Source: Acanthornis magna (Eukaryota > Chordata > Aves > Passeriformes > Acanthizidae). From it: a DNA stretch of 64,000 bases. The notes below the pieces were generated by a model that saw nothing but the letters and a program-made list of their open reading frames with translations, did no database searches and was not told the DNA's origin. Shown piece after piece: positions 57,211-64,000 of this stretch (its first letter is position 1; every line of letters begins with the position of its first letter). The stretch spans positions 1,113,501-1,177,500 of the forward strand of contig JAWUZG010000071.1 in assembly GCA_036785705.1 (NCBI GenBank). Direction: 5' to 3'. A program made the position numbers and the translations under genes.

Positions 57211-58650
57211 GGATATCCCTTGAAGACAGATCCCTGGCAACCTCCCAGCTTTTGGACACTGTTGTCTCCCTCCATGGAACAAGAAAATGGCATAATTTGT
57301 GAAAATGCATGTATCTGTAATTAAAAGTATTTTGGTATCCAGGTCCATTTAGCCTGAACAGTGATTTGGTCTTGAACTGCTACACTGTGTGGGTAAGTCA
57401 GACCTCTCCCAGTCAGCTGTTTACCTCATGTATTTAACCAAGCCCTCAAAATATAATCTCTATGTTTTCAGTAATCTATTTCAGTAACTGAAATTAATAT
57501 GAAAATTGACAGGAAAGACATATGAAGACAAAATTAATACATTTTAAGAGAAATGTATTTTAAAAGAAAACCTAAATAGATATTTTTAAACCAGTTTGTG
57601 ACTGGGCAATGATAATGTATGATGTGAGGTACAAGGATTTGTAAGAAATCACTTTCTTTTCACTAACATTACCACACTAATATATTTAACATAGACATTT
57701 ACATGCTTTGCATTTTAAGTGCCTCTGAAATTCAAGCACCAAGCCTGCACATTTCAGCAGCACCATCAGATGTAATGAGTTATGGTACTATCGGCATGTT
57801 GATAAGCTATAGCCCAAAGAAGAACAAGAAGGAAGTATAAAAAATATGGCCAGAGGATGGGATAAAATTATCAGCGAGTGTGTTTTCCTGTTTGGTTTTA
57901 ATCTACATTTAATTAAATTCTTATCTTCTGTGTACTTATGGTCGCATTTGAATGGCGAGACTGCATTCATTATGAATGGTAAAACTTAACTCGGAGAACA
58001 TTTCATGTGGCTTCTTTAAAAAAAAAGGAAAAGGAAAAATACTGTCTTTATTCTTTACACTTAGGTCTTTTTAAAGAAGGGTTAAGTTACTTTAGGCTCA
58101 AATGCTGTTCTGCACTTAACCTTTAGGTTAACTGATTTCAAAACTTGCTCTTTAATAATTTTAAAAAAAGAAAAATGTATAATTTGGCAATGTTAATATC
58201 AAAATTTTGGTTGAATATAGTCAGGAATGGGGGAGTAATAAAACACATTGAAGTCTTTTCTTCATTCTTAAAACCTGAAAATGCTAAGATAAAATTTCCA
58301 CTACTAACAACAAATATGTTCGACTGCATTCAGAATTACTTATAGCCATCAATTTCTTAGAAATTAAAAAGACATAAAAAATATTCTTAACAATGACTTT
58401 GAGAATCTTAGTTTGAATTATTGTTTTTTTCTGTTTTCCAGATCACTGGGCTGACCGTGCAGTCCTCCTTGGGCAAAATTCAGCTTTAATCTTGTGTAAA
58501 TGAGAAGGGCAGAATTGGGTATTTTGTTTTACCTATTTAGTTTCAAAGATATTTTGGGGGGCAGAGGACAAGTGAGATCAGAAATGATACTACCAGCACA
58601 AAAATAATATCTAGGCTAAATTATTAAAAGATATAACCAAGTGAAACAAA
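57211..58650 (-). other. ZFPM2: ZFPM2 intron 5, no feature recognised
   Basis: AT-rich sequence with no recognisable repeat or exon. On the plus strand a good acceptor-like sequence TTTTTTTCTGTTTTCCAG ends at about 58441, upstream of the 228-codon frame that follows; its meaning is unknown. Confidence 0.6.
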
Positions 58651-59337
58651 ATGGAAAGCCTTCTACATGTCCTTATCAGTCACTACAGCAACTACTACAC
58701 CATATATATTTTAAAACATTCCATTTATCTATCATTTTCGAAGAGATGCTATCTGGCAATGCAAAATCATATGACACTGTGTCAGAAATATCCCTGTGAC
58801 TTTTATATTGCATACATTTATTTTTTTTCTTTGAACAGCCTATCCCTAAGACACTTTAAAGACATCCAGGAGGTACAATGCATTCATGCAAACCCAAGCC
58901 CTACCAAAATGAAACCTCCTCAAATTAAACATATTCCTGCAGTGCCGAATACTCATTTTCCTGAGCTAACCTCCACAAAAGCCCTTGAAAACCGATCGGC
59001 TTTGAAGTGTGGGTTGATAATTAACAAATATCGGGAGCTACTGCAGGTAGAACATTTCAGGGTCAAAAGTTCTACTAGGAAAATGAAAACATTGGCACCA
59101 GAAAGTAATTGTTTTCTTGCTCATTTGGTTATTGATTTTCAACTCCCTCTTCTCCCAGAAGTTTGGATTTTACATATCTTCCCTTCATCCTTTCCCCATT
59201 CTTCAAGTATTATACTACTACTAATAGATAAAGGAAAGGGGGAAAGGCAGGAAGGAAAGGAAAAGCAAGGGGAAAATTTTAGAATTATAGCTTGTATAAA
59301 TTTTGTTAAGTGTCTTTTTAGAGCCCATTGGATCTAA
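58651..59337 (+). CDS. Unassigned 228-codon ATG frame, antisense to ZFPM2
   Basis: I do not recognise this frame. It starts at an ATG in good context (CAAAATGG, A at -3 and G at +4) and runs 228 codons to TAA, long for DNA this AT-rich. The product would be basic. It has a Tyr/Leu-rich N-terminal part (NYYTIYILKHSIYLSF), a middle without long runs (SPTKMKPPQIKHIPAVP, INKYRELLQVEHF), a hydrophobic stretch (HSSSIILLLI) and a Lys/Glu/Gly-rich patch from a polypurine run (59229-59275). There is no domain, signal peptide or transposase/RT motif that I can see, and codon use does not look selected. It could be chance, an orphan gene, or the remnant of an unknown element. Confidence 0.15.
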   Translation: MESLLHVLISHYSNYYTIYILKHSIYLSFSKRCYLAMQNHMTLCQKYPCDFYIAYIYFFSLNSLSLRHFKDIQEVQCIHANPSPTKMKPPQIKHIPAVPNTHFPELTSTKALENRSALKCGLIINKYRELLQVEHFRVKSSTRKMKTLAPESNCFLAHLVIDFQLPLLPEVWILHIFPSSFPHSSSIILLLIDKGKGERQEGKEKQGENFRIIACINFVKCLFRAHWI

Positions 59338-62300
59338 GCTGTGCTATTAATGGTGAGTTTTGCTTGATAAAAGGCTAACTGAGGTCTGAATCAGCTGACA
59401 GCTCCGTAGCTTTACACTGCAGTGTCTCATACAGCATATTGCCATGCTGTGATTATTCAGGTTTAGAAGCAGAAGTAACTCTAGCAAAGTCCTCGTCCAA
59501 GAGAAAGTGTTGCAATCATTTCACTAGGCAAATACAATAGGGCAAAATTAAAAGCTCCCTCACTCCAGCATCTACCATTAAGCTTTAATAAAGATTCTGA
59601 GATTGATAACTGAGTCATGTATCTTCTGTCATCATTGCTGGGAGAAAAGTTATTGTCATTTCTTTCGCCTGTATCCAACCGTATATCGATGTCACCAGAA
59701 TTTGTCTTTCTTAAGTGTTTGCCAGCTAATTCACAACTAAGCCACAATTTAAGCTGAAGTAAATCACTTCACCACATCTGTCGGATCAGTTTGGAGAGAC
59801 AACACAGTCCTGCCTTAATCCTTTAAACACTGAGATATGTAACTATGGCACTGAAAGAAGGGAAGGTGGCTGTCCCACATTTCCTCTTCTTACTCAGATC
59901 TGAGGTAAACTGAATCACACTCTCAAACATCTGTCTCTGCAACGGGATTATCAGAGTCAGGCTGACACTGATCCCAATTTAAGTGCCTCAGATACATGCC
60001 TAAAATTAGGGGGAATCTGGACCATGTAGCATTGGTACAGTTGCCATTCAGGAGAGATCACACAACACTTTTTCCCACTTTCTGTTCAGAAGGCATTGTG
60101 TCCTTCCATAGGGGAAAGGTGAAGCAGTTCGGGAGACACAGCAAAAGAAATAAAGGAAAAATACCCTTCCTTAGAAGAATCACTCAATTATTACTCTTGG
60201 ATTTAGGAATCATATTAATGTGGTCACTTTCCTACGCATTTCATGTAATTTCCAAGAAGCTCTTGTGGTATGGTGTGAGAGCTCTGGAAAGATGTTCTGC
60301 CAAAACCTGCTAAAAACATCATTTGCAGCACTTCGCCTGTAAATCTATTTTATTGGTATTAGCTGTGTTAGGATAAAAATATCAACTCTGCTTGGAAAAA
60401 AAAGGTATATATAGCCAGCTAATCAATTGCATAACTTTTCTAAAAATGTCTTCAGCATGATGACATTAGGCAACTGTGAACCTGTTAGCTTCCAGCTCTG
60501 CTGTCAGTGCTATGATATAATGAATGCCAGCATGGTGTTCCAGTCAGCTACTGCCACCTGCTCCGCTTTGGAAAAAGAAGTCTCTTTTTTTGGCAGACAT
60601 CAGATGTCATACCCAGTGCCCACTGGCAAGAACAATGACTTTTTGCCATGGTCTCCTTTGCTTAAGGAAGTCTTAAAAAGAGACCTAATGGAGAGGGAAG
60701 ATAAAAATGCTGCAGTGCAGGGGTAGGGGACCCCAAGTGGCACAGGCACAGTAGTAACCCCTGGACATGAGGGTGCCCAGGATGCAGGTTGGTTCAGAAA
60801 ATGATCCATCTATCTTACTGCTCACAGAGGACTATGACCTGAGTGGGTCTCTAGTAAACTGCAGACTTACTCTGGGCAGAAAAGCAGCTCCCATTTTGCA
60901 CCAGTTCAGTGGCTGGATGGGGGCTCCCCCATCTCCAGATCTCTCTGCATGTGCATCTGTATCCGTGTAGGATAGCACTGAGTCCCTTGACTCACCCAGG
61001 TGAAGCCACCACTGCAAACTGGGCTAGGGAAAAAAGAAAAACCATTTCTCTCTTCCCTGCTTTGTTGACTAGACTTACCTGACTGGTAAGATTCATACTT
61101 TGTCTTAGCCCTAAGATGCAGAGAAACTGAATTTACTCAACTGAGAGGGTTATCTGTTGATTAATGAAAGTCCAGTGTGATGGAATATCATCCTAATCAC
61201 ATTGCACACTGACCAAATACTGCTATAAATGAAGGGGAAAGAGCATTTGCTTTCTTAATGGCTACAGCAACTGGGCTTTAGATTGGCAATTTTAGCAGTA
61301 TTATGCTAAACTAACATACACGCATCTACCATAAGCCTAATGCACTGATTTTAATAGGTAATGCTGGCATTAAATGCTGCTCTATATTGGAACAAGCCTG
61401 TTGTATTTATGTTTTTCTAATGTGCGCAAGCATTTACATGAACTGCATTTTTACCTCACAGGAATTTCTGCTGTAGTAAGAGGCACAGGTTTGCACAGTG
61501 TACTTCTGAGTGGATGTATAAAGAAAAACAAAAAGAAAGAAATTACACTATTCATACTGCTTGTGAATAAAAGCATGACTGTAGTTCATGAAAACTGAAG
61601 CAGTGAGTTATGACAAACCTGCCCTCACAAGACAACAGTGATGATAAAGTATACAAACCCAGACACATACCACATTCCATAATTCCTTGCAAACTCTAAG
61701 CCTGTAGTTTGTTTTGACGCAAGCCTTGACTTTTGTAGCCAAAAAAATCTGACTTTCTGTTGTATTAAAGACAGAAACAACTATTGTTCCATTTATTTTA
61801 ATTTTATCTAGTGTTCCAGTGATTGCAAAACCATGACAGAAGTGGCTGCATAAAGAAACAACACTTCTTTTAGTATAGACTGACATTAAGACTATTTTTT
61901 TTTTAATGTCAAATTTCTGTATTTCATAGGCATTTGGGTGAGGGGGGAAATGTTCTTTGAAATTACAAGGCTGAGACTTTTTCCCTGTTTATGACTCTCG
62001 AAACACGAATGTTTTAAAATACTCAAACGAAAAACAGTGCCACATCCTACCGAGACTTGGTGAAATCAACACAGACAGGATCCCACAATGGTCCTGGGTC
62101 CTACTGCTTCTTACATTTGGTGACTTATTCAGCATTGTCATAATTTTAGCACATCTGATTATGACTCTTTCTAATAGGAATCATCAACCTGGAATCAAGC
62201 TGACAAGGTTTTGCAAGTCTGTCTTTTTCATTGCTAAGGATTCATCTTGTTCACAGATCTTTATGTTTTTTAATTTAAAAAGCATTAACTAACGCATCTG

Positions 62301-64000
62301 AATGCTTTATGTGTATGCACTAAAGCATGTGAATTATTTCTGACAATTGTTAGCCTCCTGCTTAATATCTAGAACATAAATAAAAGTTGCCTTATTTAAC
62401 TTTGAACTAATTTATCTGTAAAGGACAGATCCTGATTTTCTCTCCATTCTCGCTGAGTTAAATTTCTGTGTTGGAGCGAGGCATGCTCAGGTGTCAGAAA
62501 TGCCAAACTGCAGTGAACCACAGTGATGGCTTAACTCTTCCACAGATGTACATTGACATGCTGGATATTGGCAGGTCATTCACATCACAAATTTTACTAC
62601 AAAAAATGTTTTTCTTAAAGAAAAATAATAATAATAATAAAAAAATCTATGTCAACAGTACATGTGAAATGTCTATAAATTTGTTTCTACTCTCCTGTGG
62701 TGGTTGAGGCCAGGTCGTCTCCTGCCAGGCGTCCAGGAATGCACAGTCCCTGGGCACAGAGCCACCAGGCTGTCGGTGTCCCCACACAGTGGATCTGTCT
62801 CATCAGCAGCTCGAGCTGCTGTAACCTGGACAGACTCAGCTTCTGTGCTGTACATGGGCTTCTCATACACTGCTGGCTGAAGTGAAATATCTCTGCCCTT
62901 CATTCCAGGAGCTCAACAGCCTGAGCCCAGTCCAAATCACCTGGGTTTCACACTGAAGACTGAAGACAACTCCCCAGGCACACAGGACTACCACTAAGTG
63001 GGTTAAACCCTTCCTGGAGGCAAATCTGAGACACAAAGCAAACTCCCACAGGTGAACTGCATGAATACCATCCTTCCCACATCTTGCCACAAGCAGAGGC
63101 TGAGCTGCAGTCTTCAGGTTAAATATGTGGCACTATTTACATTTTGAACTATCTCCCCAGACAAACCTCGTATCAGAACTACACCTAGGAGTGCAGAAAT
63201 ACTAGGAAGAAAACAGCAAAAATTAAGTATGCAAGCAGATACTAGTCACAGTAGTGAGTACTGGAGAGCACTTGAGAGCCACATGTGAAGGATCTAACAT
63301 CACACTGGGATCCCACATCAAGCTGCATAAGGCAGTTTTTCATTCCCTCTGTTTTCTGCCCAGGCCCCTTATCTGCAGCAATCAGAGTTGTTTGTTCATG
63401 TATGACAGTTTCTTGTCTTTTACCATGTGCAGTACCATAAATGTACCTGTTTTGGACACCATACAGTGCTTGATTTTTAGTTTGTCCCAAAGCACATGAA
63501 GCATTGCAGGGGATCACGACCTAGAATGTGCAAGAAAAATTTCTCTTCTGCTGCAGCAAAGATGTTGGGCACCACAAGTAAATCCACGAAACTTCATATT
63601 TTCAATCAACTGCTACAGGTTTGCTCCATCTGCTCTGTACCCACCATCAGAGCTTCTGACAGAAATGTCTGGGGAAGAGCTTCCTTATGTGTATGAGATT
63701 CAAATGTAGCAGAAATACAGAAATCATTGCACTCTGCTTCTGCTAAGCAAACCTGTATGAAAACCTTTTGGATCATATGTGCCATGGAAAGAGGGTTGGC
63801 AGGATCTACCCTACAGACAGAATTAAGATTTCGAGTGAGAAATAAGTAGGTAAAACAAATTAACCTGAAAGGGCAAAAAATATCCTGCCTTGATACACAT
63901 TTTCTAAAAGTCACAGTAAAGAATAGAGAGAGGTACAGAACTGCAATTGCCTCAGCTGTTCCCAAGAAAGAAATGTAGGTCTTTAAATCTGGGGTCAGAA
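59338..64000 (-). other. ZFPM2: ZFPM2 intron 5, upstream end of the window
   Basis: Intronic sequence running off the window edge. It includes an (AAT)n at 62625-62640 and a GC-richer patch at about 62695-63120 with open frames on both strands but no recognisable product. Exon 5 of ZFPM2 should lie further upstream, beyond 64000. Confidence 0.65.
62625..62640 (+). repeat. (AAT)n microsatellite
   Basis: Five AAT/ATA units flanked by A runs. Confidence 0.9.

Noticed and set aside
15356..64000. Search for ZFPM2 exons 1-5
   Set aside because: No stretch encoding the expected segments before GQLWC (for example a KWLLDVTW-like sequence) was found on the minus strand. In human, intron 5 is very large, so absence from the window is expected.

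Overview
The window is nuclear DNA of a vertebrate, almost certainly a bird. It carries the 3' half of ZFPM2 (FOG-2, Friend of GATA 2) on the minus strand, and its interspersed repeats are dominated by CR1 LINE fragments, which is the typical avian pattern. Apart from one CpG island and a few GC-richer patches it is AT-rich. There is no sign of bacterial, phage or plasmid DNA. I cannot name the species.

Layout, read against the direction of the gene. Positions 1-4164 are 3' flanking DNA with no recognised gene. Positions 4165-5154 are the inferred ZFPM2 3' UTR. It has an AATAAA signal and GT/T-rich downstream element, two miR-130-type and two miR-200-type seed matches. The last three coding exons follow: exon 8 (5155-7646), exon 7 (10688-10912) and exon 6 (15149-15355). 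All have canonical GT/AG borders and split codons that rejoin correctly (phase 1 throughout). Together they encode 973 residues, which equals the C-terminal part of the 1151-residue human protein after its first 178 residues. Exons 1-5 are not in the window.

Positions 15356-64000 are the 3' part of the large intron 5. It contains a strong CpG island (28283-28745), several CR1 copies (27930-28110, 37850-38275, 48423-50858 in pieces, 56520-57210), an LTR-like promoter module (about 18830-19460), and a small tail-anchored-protein-like reading frame just downstream of it (18608-18790). It also holds an unassigned 228-codon ATG frame (58651-59337), a 24-bp perfect palindrome, and a set of local direct repeats at 48.0, 49.7 and 51.0 kb.

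Functionally the window is one gene. ZFPM2 is a multi-zinc-finger cofactor that binds GATA4/5/6 and recruits CtBP (motif PIDLS, present in exon 8) and NuRD (through an N-terminal motif outside the window). All eight zinc fingers lie in exons 7-8 and keep their metal ligands. No new multi-gene system is visible. The least explained items are the intronic CpG island, the small hydrophobic-tail frame near the LTR-like module, and the 228-codon frame.
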